Part shown: positions 42,833-53,523 of the stretch, piece by piece
Position numbering within the stretch: position 1 is the first letter of the stretch
Layout of the letters: every line of letters starts with the position of its first letter
NCBI RefSeq assembly: GCF_900116145.1
Contig: NZ_FPAB01000009.1
Span: 1 to 64,000, forward strand
Origin: Streptomyces harbinensis
Lineage (GTDB): Bacteria > Actinomycetota > Actinomycetes > Streptomycetales > Streptomycetaceae
DNA length: 64,000 nucleotides
Reading direction: 5' to 3'
Notes under the pieces: generated by a model
What the model was told of the DNA's origin: nothing
The model's database searches: none
The model's input: only the letters and a program-made list of their open reading frames with translations
Program-made: the position numbers and the translations under genes

Positions 42833-43873
42833 GTGACGTCGACAGAGATACGCACCCGCCCGGGCGGTGCCGGCACCGAGCGTGCCGGCACCGCCCGGCG
42901 GGTGTCGGTCGTGGTGGCGGCGGTGGCCGTGCTGGCGCTCGCGGTGGTCGCGAGTGTGACGCTCGGCTCCCGGCCGACCTCCCTGGGGGATGTGCTCGAC
43001 GTGCTGTCGGGCGATGCGGACCCGTTCGTCACCACCGTGGTGGAGAGCCGGTATCCGCGTACGGTGCTGGGCGTGCTCGCCGGTCTGTGTCTGGCGGTGG
43101 GCGGCACGCTGATGCAGGGGCTGACCCGCAATCCGCTGGCGGATCCGGGGCTGCTGGGCATCAACGCGGGCGCCGCCGCGGCCCTGGTGGCGGCGACGGC
43201 GCTGCTGGGCGCGCAGAGCGGCATGGGCGTGGTGTGGTGGGCGCTGGCGGGCGCGCTGCTGGCCGGGGTGCTGGTGCAGGGCATCGGCGCGGCGGGCGGC
43301 GGCTCCGGGGTGGTGCGGCTGGTGCTGGCCGGGGCGGTGGTCTCGGCGGTGCTGTTCGCGTTCATCCAGGCGGTGACGCTGAGCATGCCGGAGGTGTTCG
43401 ACAGCTACCGCTACTGGGTGGTGGGCTCGCTCGGCGGGCGGGATTTCGCGGTGTTCCGGGCGGTGCTGCCGTTCGCGGTGGCGGGTCTGGTGGCGGCACT
43501 GCTGCTGAGCGGCGGGCTCAACTCGCTGGCGCTGGGGGACGAGGCGGCGATCTCGCTGGGGGCGCATCCGCTGCTGATCCGTACCGGTGCGCTGATCGCG
43601 GCGACCGTGCTGAGCGCGTCGGCGACCGCGGCGGTGGGGCCGGTGGCGTTCGTGGGTCTGGCGGTGCCGCACATCGTGCGCGCGCTGGTCGGGGTGGACT
43701 TCCGGTGGCAGATCCCGGTGGCGGCGCTGGCCGGTCCCTCGCTGCTGCTGCTGGCGGACGTGGTGGGGCGAGTGGTCATGCGTCCGCAGGAGCTGATGGT
43801 GGGTGTGGTGACGGCGTTCGTGGGGGCGCCGGTGCTGCTGTACGCGGTGCGCAGGATGAAGGGGAACGCATGA
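42833..43873 (+). CDS. FecCD-family siderophore permease 1
   Basis: I start at the GTG at 42833 (VTSTEIRTRP), 20 bases after the binding-protein stop. The 346-residue protein has about nine or ten transmembrane helices and typical FecCD segments: RYPRTVLGVLAGLCLAVGGT with MQGLTRNPLADPGLLGINAG (about 63-102), and VGPVAFVGLAVPHIVRALVG (about 280-299), the cytoplasmic loop that contacts the ATPase. Its end overlaps the second permease gene by four bases. It forms a heterodimeric channel with that permease for ferric-siderophore import. Confidence 0.93.
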   Translation: MTSTEIRTRPGGAGTERAGTARRVSVVVAAVAVLALAVVASVTLGSRPTSLGDVLDVLSGDADPFVTTVVESRYPRTVLGVLAGLCLAVGGTLMQGLTRNPLADPGLLGINAGAAAALVAATALLGAQSGMGVVWWALAGALLAGVLVQGIGAAGGGSGVVRLVLAGAVVSAVLFAFIQAVTLSMPEVFDSYRYWVVGSLGGRDFAVFRAVLPFAVAGLVAALLLSGGLNSLALGDEAAISLGAHPLLIRTGALIAATVLSASATAAVGPVAFVGLAVPHIVRALVGVDFRWQIPVAALAGPSLLLLADVVGRVVMRPQELMVGVVTAFVGAPVLLYAVRRMKGNA

Positions 43874-44961
43874 CGGGGGTGCGGGCCCCGGCCCGTCCGG
43901 AGCGCGCGGCCGGCCCGGCCGCCGCGGCGGTGCCGCGCGGGATGCTGCGGATCGGGCGGCTGGTGGCGGTGCCGGTGCGCCGCCGTTCGCTGGTGATCGC
44001 GGTGGTGCTGGTGGCGCTGATCGTGGTCGCGGCGGTGGCGACGCTGTCGATGGGCCGGCTCGGTATCGGTCCGGGCCGGCTGCCGCAGGCGCTGCTGGGC
44101 GGCGCGGACGGCAAGGAGGCGTTCGTCCTGGAGCGGCTGCGCGGGCCGAGGCTGGTGGTCGCGGTGGGGACGGGCGCCGCGCTCGGCCTGTCCGGGGCGC
44201 TGTTCCAGTCGGTGACGCGCAATCCGCTGGGCAGTCCGGACGTGATCGGGCTGGGCGCCGGCGCGGGGGCGGGCGCGGCGGTGGCCGCGCTGTTCCTCCC
44301 CGGGGTGCTGCCGGTGCCGCTGGGGGCGCTGCTGGGGGCGGCGGTCGCGATGGCGGCGGTGTACTTCTCCACCGGGACCGGTTTCCGCAATCCGGGCCGG
44401 CTGATCGTGGCGGGCATCGGGGTGGCGGCGATCGCGCAGGCCTTCACGCAGTACGTGGTGTACGTGATGGAGCGGGAGGCGGCCACGGTGCTGGCCGCGT
44501 ACGTGAACGGGTCGCTGGCGGCCCGCTCCTGGCACCACGCGGCCACCATCTGGCTGGTGCTGGCGCTGGTGGTGCCGGCGGCGGCCCTGATCGCGCGCCG
44601 GCTCGATATCTCCGAGATGGGTGACGAGCTGGCGCAGGGTCTGGGGGCGGAGCCGAAGAACACCCGGGTGGCGGCCGTGGTGCTGTCGGTGGTGCTGGCG
44701 GCGGGGGCGGTGAGTGTGGCGGGGCCGATCGCGTTCATCGCGCTGACGGCTCCGCAGATCGCCCGGCGGCTGACCGGGGGCACGGGGGCGCATCTGACGT
44801 TGTCGGCGTTGATGGGGGCGCTGTTGCTGACGGTGGCGGATCTGGCGGCGCAGCAACTGCCGACGGCCACCAGTCTGCCGGTGGGCATCTACACGATGGC
44901 CCTGGGCGGCGTGTATCTGGGGTATCTGCTGGTGCGCGAGTGGCGGAGGAAAAGACTGTGA
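43870..44961 (+). CDS. FecCD-family siderophore permease 2
   Basis: From the ATG at 43870 the protein has 363 residues, with a longer N-terminal tail (about 40 residues) than its partner. FecCD segments include RGPRLVVAVGTGAALGLSGA with LFQSVTRNPLGSPDVIGLGA (about 95-134), the GLGAEPKNTR loop (about 256) and VAGPIAFIALTAPQIARRLT (about 282-301). It pairs with permease 1 in the inner membrane. The stop overlaps the ATPase start (GTGA). Confidence 0.93.
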   Translation: MTGVRAPARPERAAGPAAAAVPRGMLRIGRLVAVPVRRRSLVIAVVLVALIVVAAVATLSMGRLGIGPGRLPQALLGGADGKEAFVLERLRGPRLVVAVGTGAALGLSGALFQSVTRNPLGSPDVIGLGAGAGAGAAVAALFLPGVLPVPLGALLGAAVAMAAVYFSTGTGFRNPGRLIVAGIGVAAIAQAFTQYVVYVMEREAATVLAAYVNGSLAARSWHHAATIWLVLALVVPAAALIARRLDISEMGDELAQGLGAEPKNTRVAAVVLSVVLAAGAVSVAGPIAFIALTAPQIARRLTGGTGAHLTLSALMGALLLTVADLAAQQLPTATSLPVGIYTMALGGVYLGYLLVREWRRKRL

Positions 44962-45785
44962 GCGAGCGGGCCGAGTCCGGCGGGGAAGATGTGCGGGGGC
45001 TGAGCGCGCGGGAGGTGACGATCTCCTACGGCGGCCGGGAGCCGGTGGTGCGGGATCTGAGCCTGGATCTGCCGCACGGCGGGCTGACGATGATCATCGG
45101 CCCGAACGGCTGCGGCAAGTCGACCCTGCTGAAGGCGCTGGCGCGGGCGGTGAAGCCGGACCGGGGTCAGGTGCTGCTGCACGGCGTGGACGTGCACACG
45201 CTGCGCGGCAAGGAGGTGGCCCGGCAGCTGGCGCTGCTGCCGCAGTCGCCGCTGGCGCCGGAGGGGATCACGGTGCGGGATCTGGTGGCGCGGGGCCGGT
45301 ATCCGCACCACTCGCTGCTGCGCCAGTGGTCGCCGGAGGACGAGCCGGCGATCGCGTTCGCGCTGGAGCGCACCGGGCTCGGCCACCTCGGGCAGGCGCA
45401 GGCGGGTGAGCTGTCGGGGGGTCAGCGGCAGCGGGCGTGGATCGCGATGGTGCTGGCGCAGCGCACCGAGCTTTTGCTGCTGGACGAGCCGACGACGTAT
45501 CTGGACATCGCGCACCAGTACGACCTGCTGGAGCTGTGCGCGGAGCTGCATCGCGAGGGGCGGACGATCGTGGCGGTGCTGCACGATCTGAACCAGGCGG
45601 CGCGGTTCGCCACGCATCTGGTGGTGATGGACGCGGGCCGGGTGGTGGCGCAGGGGCCGCCGCAGGAGGTGATGACGGCCGAGCTGGTGGGTGAGGTGTT
45701 CGGGCTGCGGTGCGACATCGTGCCGGATCCGCGGACCGGGACGCCGATGGTGGTGCCGCACGAGCGGGCGGTGCCGGCCGGCTGA
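44958..45785 (+). CDS. Siderophore ABC transporter ATPase
   Basis: The GTG at 44958 follows GGAGGAAAAGACT and overlaps the permease stop; an earlier GTG at 44940 is less well placed. The 275-residue protein has Walker A GPNGCGKST (about 47-55), signature LSGGQRQRAW (about 149-158), Walker B ELLLLDEPT (about 170-178) and the switch His in VAVLHDLNQAARFATH (about 200-215). It is a FepC/FhuC-type ATPase that powers the two FecCD permeases. It is the last gene of the iron-box operon. Confidence 0.94.
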   Translation: MSERAESGGEDVRGLSAREVTISYGGREPVVRDLSLDLPHGGLTMIIGPNGCGKSTLLKALARAVKPDRGQVLLHGVDVHTLRGKEVARQLALLPQSPLAPEGITVRDLVARGRYPHHSLLRQWSPEDEPAIAFALERTGLGHLGQAQAGELSGGQRQRAWIAMVLAQRTELLLLDEPTTYLDIAHQYDLLELCAELHREGRTIVAVLHDLNQAARFATHLVVMDAGRVVAQGPPQEVMTAELVGEVFGLRCDIVPDPRTGTPMVVPHERAVPAG

Positions 45786-45818
45786 CCACCACCTCTCCCC
45801 CGTGGTCATATGTTCTGA

Positions 45819-48176
<2,358 letters not shown>

Positions 48177-48190
48177 CCCGGCGGCCCCGG

Positions 48191-48217
48191 GCCCGGCCGG
48201 TATCGGTCCGGCCGGGC
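48191..48217. terminator. Bidirectional hairpin terminator
   Basis: GCCCGGCCGG (48191-48200) and CCGGCCGGGC (48208-48217) pair perfectly around the loop TATCGGT. It separates the convergent geosmin synthase and isocitrate lyase genes. Confidence 0.75.
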
Positions 48218-48233
48218 CGGGCGCCGGTGGCGG

Positions 48234-49532
48234 CTACTGGAACTGCTGTTCCTCGGTGGAGCCGCGCAGCGCGGTGGTCTCGGAGTCGGGGTTGAGCGCG
48301 GTGGCCACCCGGTCGAAGTAGCCGGTGCCCACCTCGCGCTGGTGCCGCACGGCGGTGAAGCCGCGCCGCTGGGCGGCGAATTCGCGTTCCTGGAGATCGA
48401 CGTAGGCGGTCATGCCGTGTTCGGCGTAGCGGTGCGCCAGATCGAACATGGCGTGGTTGAGGGAGTGGAAGCCGGCCAGGGTGATGAACTGGAACCGGTA
48501 GCCCATGGCGCCCAGTTCGCGCTGGAACTTGGCGATCTGGTCCTCGTCCAGGGCCGCCCGCCAGTTGAAGGACGGCGAGCAGTTGTAGGCGAGCATGCGG
48601 TCGGGGTGCCGGGCGTGGACGGCCTCGGCGAACGCGCGGGCCTGGCCGAGGTCGGGGGTGCCGGTCTCCATCCACAGCAGGTCGGCGTAGGGGGCGTAGG
48701 CGAGGCCGCGGGCGATGGCGGCGTCCAGGCCGGGACGTATCCGGTGGAAGCCCTCGGCGGTGCGCTCGCCGGTGCAGAAGGGGGCGTCGCGCGGGTCGGT
48801 GTCGCTGGTGATGAGGCTCGCCGCCAGGGCGTCGGTGCGGGCCACCACGAGGGTGGGCACCCCGGCGATGTCGGCGGCGAGCCGGGCGGCGTTGAGGGTA
48901 CGGATGTGGGCGGCGGTGGTGACCAGCACCTTGCCGCCGAGGTGGCCGCACTTCTTCTCGCTGGCCAGCTGGTCCTCGAAGTGGACGGCGGCGGCACCGG
49001 CCTCGATGAGGGCCTTGGTGAGTTCGAAGGCGTTGAGCGGGCCGCCGAACCCGGCTTCGGCGTCGGCGACGACCGGGACCAGCCAGTCGGTGGTGTCGCC
49101 GGCGGACTCGGCGGTGGCGATCTGGTCGGCGCGCAGCAGCGCGTTGTTGATCCGGCGGACCACGGCGGGCACGGAGTTGGCCGGGTACAGGCTCTGGTCG
49201 GGGTAGGTGTGGCCGGCCTGGTTGGCGTCCGCGGCGACCTGCCAGCCGGAGAGGTACACGGCCCGGAGTCCGGCCTTGACCATCTGGACGGCCTGGCCGC
49301 CGGTGAGGGCGCCGAGCGCGTGCACGTAGTCGGTCTCGTGCAGGTCGCGCCACAGCCGTTCGGCGCCGCGCCGGGCGAGGGTGTGTTCCTCGTGGACGGT
49401 GCCGGAGAGCCGGATCACGTCCTCGGCGCCGTAGGTGCGTTCGATGCCCCGCCAGCGCGGGTCGGTGGCCCAGTGGTGGGCGAGGCGGGTGGCGGTGCGC
49501 GGTTGCCGTGCCTGGTGCCGGTCGTCCGTCAT
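48234..49532 (-). CDS. aceA: Isocitrate lyase
   Basis: The 432-residue protein contains the isocitrate lyase signature KKCGHLGGK (193-201, catalytic C195) and [20 protein letters not shown] (about 157-176, Mg-binding), and ends EEQQFQ as in other actinobacterial AceA. It splits isocitrate into glyoxylate and succinate, the first step of the glyoxylate bypass used on acetate and fatty acids. Malate synthase is not in the window. It is divergent from a RamB-type regulator, whose known role in actinobacteria is control of aceA. Confidence 0.96.
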   Translation of the reverse strand: MTDDRHQARQPRTATRLAHHWATDPRWRGIERTYGAEDVIRLSGTVHEEHTLARRGAERLWRDLHETDYVHALGALTGGQAVQMVKAGLRAVYLSGWQVAADANQAGHTYPDQSLYPANSVPAVVRRINNALLRADQIATAESAGDTTDWLVPVVADAEAGFGGPLNAFELTKALIEAGAAAVHFEDQLASEKKCGHLGGKVLVTTAAHIRTLNAARLAADIAGVPTLVVARTDALAASLITSDTDPRDAPFCTGERTAEGFHRIRPGLDAAIARGLAYAPYADLLWMETGTPDLGQARAFAEAVHARHPDRMLAYNCSPSFNWRAALDEDQIAKFQRELGAMGYRFQFITLAGFHSLNHAMFDLAHRYAEHGMTAYVDLQEREFAAQRRGFTAVRHQREVGTGYFDRVATALNPDSETTALRGSTEEQQFQ

Positions 49533-49706
49533 GAGGGTTCTCTCCCGGTGTCGCGAAGGGTGTGGACGCGACGGCCGTGAGGGCGCGCCGCGTCCCGCGC
49601 GTGGAAGGTGGTGTGCGGCCCGCCGTGCCGGTGCCGGGTCGGCGTGGGAGTGACCGGCGGTCGGCCGGACGGGCTGTCCCGGCGGGCCACGGCACGACTA
49701 TGGCAG

Positions 49707-49721
49707 TGGCACTGAGTGCCA
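49707..49721. promoter_or_regulatory. Palindromic operator between aceA and the RamB-type regulator
   Basis: TGGCACT-G-AGTGCCA is a perfect inverted repeat with seven-base arms in the 323-base gap between the divergent genes. A second candidate, AAGTTCTGCGAAT at 49741-49753, resembles the AACTTTGCAAA-like RamB box of corynebacteria. Either could bind the regulator encoded at 49856. The rest of the gap holds no gene. Confidence 0.65.
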
Positions 49722-49855
49722 ACAAGCTGTGCGGCATGCCAAGTTCTGCGAATCTTCCGGTGCCGTTCGGCCAATGCCGCCAAGGCCGCCACCGGGGGGT
49801 GGCCCGGCGTGCCATCCGCCCCGATACTGGCGGGTAGCTTCGAAGGGGGTCATCG

Positions 49856-51283
49856 ATGACCAAGGTCTTCGCCGGGGCGCGGCTGCGGCTGCTGCGGCAG
49901 GAGCGCGGGCTGTCGCAGGCCGCTCTGGCCAGGGCGCTGTCGATCTCGCCGAGCTATCTGAACCAGATGGAGCACGACGCCCGGCCGCTGACCGTACCCG
50001 TCCTGCTGCGGCTGGCGGAGGTGTTCGGGGTGGACGCCGGCTACTTCTCGGAGCGGGAGAGCGCGCGGCTGCTGGCGGATCTGACCGAGGCGCTGGCCGA
50101 GGAGGTGAGCGCGGGGCGGGTGGGCGCGGCCGATCTGGAGCGGCTGGCGCGGGAGCAGCCGGCGGTGGCCCGGGTGCTGGTGGACCACGGACGGCGCACC
50201 GCGGCGCTCACCGAGCGGCTGGCCGAACTGTCCGGCGGCCGGGCGGAGATCGCGGCGGGCGGACCGCGTGCGCCGCACGAGGAGATCCGGGAGTTCTTCT
50301 ACCGGCGGCAGAACTATCTGCACGGACTGGACCTGGCCGCCGAGGAGCTGGCCGGGGAGCTGGCGCTGCGGCCGGGCGAGGCGCTGCCGGTCCTGGCGGC
50401 CCGGCTTCAGGAGCGGCACGGGGTGCGGCTGGCGGAGGGGTGCGAGGTGCTGCACCGCTTCGACCCGGTGCGGCGGGTCCTGCATCTCTCCGAGCGGCTG
50501 CGGACCGGGCAGCGGGCGTTCCGGCTGGCGACGCAGCTGGCGCTGCTGGAGTACGGGCCGCTGCTGTCGGAGCTGGCCGGGGAGGACTTCGCGGCGGACA
50601 CCGACGCGTGGGCGCTGGCCAGGATCGGGGTGGCGCACTATTTCGCGGCGGCGCTGCTGTTGCCGTACCGGGTCTTCCACGGTGCGGCGGAGGAATTGCG
50701 CTACGACATCGAACAGCTGACGGACCGGTTCGGTCTGGGGTACGAGACGGTGTGCCACCGGCTGTCCACCCTGCAACGACCGCGCCGGCGCGGGGTGCCG
50801 TTCTCCTTCGTGCGGGTGGACCGGGCGGGGAACATGTCGAAGCGGCAGTCGGCGACCGGTTTTCACTTCTCGCGGGCGGGCGGCACCTGCCCGCTGTGGA
50901 ATGTGTACGAGGCCTTCGCGGCGCCCGGACGCATCCACGTGCAGATCGCGGCGATGCCGGACGGCCGGCGCTACCTGTGGACGGCGCGGACGGTGACCCG
51001 GCACCAGGGCGGCTGGGGCGAGCCGCGCAAGACGTTCGCGATCGGTCTGGGCTGCGAACTGCGCCACGCCGGGCGGCTGGTGTACTCCGACGGCCTGGAT
51101 CTGTCCCAGACGGCCGCCGCCACCCCGGTCGGCATGGGCTGCCGGATCTGCGAACGGCTCGACTGCCCGCAGCGCGCGGTACCGCCGCTGGGGCGGCGGC
51201 TGGCGTTCGACGAGAACAGCAGCACGTTCGTGCCCTATCCGGTGGCGGACCGGCCGGGCGAGGGCGCCGGGCCCCGGCCGTGA
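49856..51283 (+). CDS. ramB: RamB-type XRE/IrrE-family regulator of acyl metabolism
   Basis: The 475-residue protein begins with an XRE helix-turn-helix, LRLLRQERGLSQAALARALS with PSYLNQMEHDARPLTVPVLL (about 10-51). A central domain follows with an IrrE-like region LRFYR... (HRFDPVRRVLHLSERLRTGQ and HYFAAALLLPYRVFHGAAEE), and a C-terminal DUF2083 domain with cysteines at CPLWNVYEAF (about 344) and CRICERLDCPQRA (about 429). This is the layout of the short-chain fatty acyl transcriptional regulator RamB. RamB represses acetate-metabolism genes such as aceA; here the gene is divergent from aceA. Confidence 0.9.
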   Translation: MTKVFAGARLRLLRQERGLSQAALARALSISPSYLNQMEHDARPLTVPVLLRLAEVFGVDAGYFSERESARLLADLTEALAEEVSAGRVGAADLERLAREQPAVARVLVDHGRRTAALTERLAELSGGRAEIAAGGPRAPHEEIREFFYRRQNYLHGLDLAAEELAGELALRPGEALPVLAARLQERHGVRLAEGCEVLHRFDPVRRVLHLSERLRTGQRAFRLATQLALLEYGPLLSELAGEDFAADTDAWALARIGVAHYFAAALLLPYRVFHGAAEELRYDIEQLTDRFGLGYETVCHRLSTLQRPRRRGVPFSFVRVDRAGNMSKRQSATGFHFSRAGGTCPLWNVYEAFAAPGRIHVQIAAMPDGRRYLWTARTVTRHQGGWGEPRKTFAIGLGCELRHAGRLVYSDGLDLSQTAAATPVGMGCRICERLDCPQRAVPPLGRRLAFDENSSTFVPYPVADRPGEGAGPRP

Positions 51284-51297
51284 AGGAGCCGGGGCCC
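51269..51297. terminator. Hairpin terminator overlapping the regulator stop codon
   Basis: GGGCCCCGG (51269-51277) and CCGGGGCCC (51289-51297) pair perfectly over nine bases around the regulator's TGA. It separates it from the convergent imine-reductase-like gene ending at 51320. Confidence 0.6.
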
Positions 51298-51319
51298 GGC
51301 GCGGGGCCGGCACCCCGGG

Positions 51320-52216
51320 TCAGCGGTCGCCGTCGCGGATGACCTCGATCAGGCTGGCCAGCGCGTCGGCGCCGTGGCCGTCGGCGACCCGCTTCTCCAG
51401 GAAGTCCTTGATCGGGACCATCAGATCGGCGCGGACGCCCTGGGCCTCGCTCGCCTTGATCATCTTCGGCAGCCCCATGGCGTTCAGCTCGACCGTGGAG
51501 ATGTCCGTGGCGTAGTGGCCGGCGTCCACCTGCTGCGCCGCGCCCCGGACGGTGGGCAGCACGACATGGGTGATCCAGGCCTCGGCGAACGGCATGAGGG
51601 CCGCGGCCGGGACGTTCTCGCTGCCGACCAGGGCGAAGCCGTGCAGGGCGCTGGTCAGCGTGGACCACAGGATGCCGAGCAGGGCCAGGTCGTACAGGGC
51701 GGCGATGCCCGGGTCGGTGCCCAGGTGGACGCTGTTGCCGCCGAGGACCTTCAGGGTCTCCTCGTGGGCGTCGAAGATCTCCTTGTCGCCGCCGTAGAAC
51801 AGCAGGGTCTGGGGCAGGCCGACGGCCGGCGGGACGGTCATGACGTAGCCGTCGAGGTAGCGGGCACCCGCGTCCCCGGCCCACGCGGCGGTCTCCCGGG
51901 CCTCGTCGGGCAGGCCCGAGGTGAGGTTGACGATCACCTTGCCCGCCAGGGAGTCCCGCACCGGGTCGAGCAGGCTGCGCGCGACGGTGTAGTCGAAGAC
52001 ACAGACGACCACGATGCCGGAGGCCGCGACGGCCTCCGCGACATCGGTGGCGCGCCGTGCGCCCTGCTCCACGAGGGGGGCGGCTTTCGCGGCGGAGCGG
52101 TTCCACACGGTGGTGGGGTGACCGGCCTTCAGGTAGGCACCGGCCAGTGCCGCGCCCATCATCCCCAGACCGATTACCGTCACGGGCGCACGATTGTCAC
52201 CGGACACCGGACTCAC
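51320..52216 (-). CDS. NAD(P)-dependent imine-reductase-like dehydrogenase
   Basis: From the GTG at 52216 (AAGGAGA upstream) the protein has 298 residues. VTVIGLGMMGAALAGAYLKA (about 12-31) is the NADPH Rossmann motif, VNLTSGLPDEARETAAWAGD the second cofactor region, and AALYDLALLGILWSTLTSAL (about 170) the dimerising catalytic helix. The combination is typical of the imine reductase branch of the beta-hydroxyacid dehydrogenase superfamily. It reduces cyclic imines or related C=N or C=O bonds with NADPH. The gene is divergent from an HxlR-type regulator 470 bases away, which probably controls it in response to a toxic aldehyde or imine. Confidence 0.88.
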   Translation of the reverse strand: MSPVSGDNRAPVTVIGLGMMGAALAGAYLKAGHPTTVWNRSAAKAAPLVEQGARRATDVAEAVAASGIVVVCVFDYTVARSLLDPVRDSLAGKVIVNLTSGLPDEARETAAWAGDAGARYLDGYVMTVPPAVGLPQTLLFYGGDKEIFDAHEETLKVLGGNSVHLGTDPGIAALYDLALLGILWSTLTSALHGFALVGSENVPAAALMPFAEAWITHVVLPTVRGAAQQVDAGHYATDISTVELNAMGLPKMIKASEAQGVRADLMVPIKDFLEKRVADGHGADALASLIEVIRDGDR

Positions 52217-52686
52217 TCTCCTTGTATCCCCATCAGATTTCTGCGTGGCATGCCACAAGGACCGCCTCAGGGGCGGTCTTCGCTTCATCGGTTCTTTCTC
52301 AACCTAGGCTCGGTTCTGAATAACTCTCAAGTACTTACCGCAAAGTGCGCACCTGTCCGCAGTTGCTTCCGACGCCGCCCGAGGAGGCGAAAGTCCCCGG
52401 CGGAAGAGCAATCCAGGGACCCGTCCCCGTGGCCCGCTTCGAGGACGGACCCGATGAAATATCGTGTGGCTCCGGATTCATGGGATCGCGTCGATGCGCG
52501 CTCCAGCCTGCCGAGGCGAACTGCGCCGTGCTCAGCGGCCGGTGCTTGCCCGCGGCGTTCTCCGGTCCGGAGAACGCCGCCCGACATCGGCCGGCGGATC
52601 GTCCTCTGATCGGGCCGACAACTACGTTGCCCGATCATCCCTTGCGTTAGCATGACGGTTCAACGATCGGTAAGGACACAGTTCTT
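52217..52686. other. Divergent promoter region, no gene seen
   Basis: This 470-base gap between the imine-reductase-like and HxlR genes has no frame of protein character. It is locally less G+C-rich, as at 52310-52345 and around 52640-52690, where promoters of the two divergent genes would lie. Confidence 0.45.
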
Positions 52687-53037
52687 GTGAGGACTTACGG
52701 AGGGGCGATCTTGAGCGTGAGGACCAGGCCGACGCACTGCGGGCTGGATGCCGCGATGGAAATCATCAGCGGGAAGTGGAAAGTCGTCATTCTCTGGGCA
52801 CTTTCCGAGGATCACAAGCGCTTCGGGGAGTTGAAGCGGGCGATTCCGGATGTCAGCGAGAAGGTCCTGATCCAGCATCTGCGGGAACTGGAGGCCGATG
52901 GCATCGTCCATCGCGAAAGCTACGATGTGACGCCCCTGCGGGTGGAGTACTCGCTGACGTCCCACGGCATCGCGCTCAATGAGGCCCTCAAGCCGCTGGG
53001 GGCCTGGGGCCGGGAGCACCTCCCCATCGAGGTCTGA
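52687..53037 (+). CDS. HxlR-family transcriptional regulator
   Basis: The 116-residue protein has the HxlR winged helix: CGLDAAMEIISGKWKVVILW with ALSEDHKRFGELKRAIPDVS and EKVLIQHLRELEADGIVHRE (about 20-78), then PLRVEYSLTSHGIALNEALK. A Cys at residue 19, just before the domain, is where redox- or aldehyde-sensing members carry their reactive Cys. The GTG at 52687 is used; a TTG at 52711 with GGAGGGG ahead of it is an equally good start and would shorten the protein by eight residues. It probably controls the divergent imine-reductase-like gene. Confidence 0.88.
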   Translation: MRTYGGAILSVRTRPTHCGLDAAMEIISGKWKVVILWALSEDHKRFGELKRAIPDVSEKVLIQHLRELEADGIVHRESYDVTPLRVEYSLTSHGIALNEALKPLGAWGREHLPIEV

Positions 53038-53523
53038 CCCACGGGACCGGACGGCCCCGGGTCTCCCGGTGTCCCGGTCGGGGCTGCGCGGCCGTTCCCG
53101 CCCCTCATCCGGCCGGGGGACCACACCGGAGACTTTTCCGCACACCATGACTCACGGTCAGTGACCCGTGTGGGTATGTCTTCGTCTCCCCCGCCCGCTG
53201 CCGCCAAGCCGGTCCGGCCGTGCGCCGGGGCACGCCCGCGCGCCGGGGCGTCCCGTACGCGGTGCCCGTTCCGGCGGCACGGTGGGCGGGAGCGTCCGTG
53301 GGCGGGCGGGCGGGGCCGATCGGCTTTCGGTCCCCCGGAACCCGCCCCTTCGGGTAAACGTGCATTCGATGTACGGAGATAAATCCAAATGGCGTACTCT
53401 CAGAGAAATTAAAGAATTCCCTCAGTGGATTCAAAGAGTCCGGTGCCTAATGTTTGCTGACTCCACCCCGGCAACACCCACCGAAATCCGGTCGGGTGAG
53501 AATGCGGTACGGAAAGGGCAGAC
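53038..53523. other. Upstream region of the Pls-type gene, no gene seen
   Basis: The 486 bases before the synthetase have no convincing gene. The last 180 (53345-53520) are strikingly A+T-rich for this genome, with runs such as GAAATTAAAGAATTCCCTC, typical of a strongly regulated promoter and leader. Confidence 0.45.

Noticed and set aside
52327-52653. Minus-strand 108-codon frame in the gap before the HxlR gene
   Set aside because: It has no ribosome site or recognisable domain and overlaps the region where the divergent promoters must lie.
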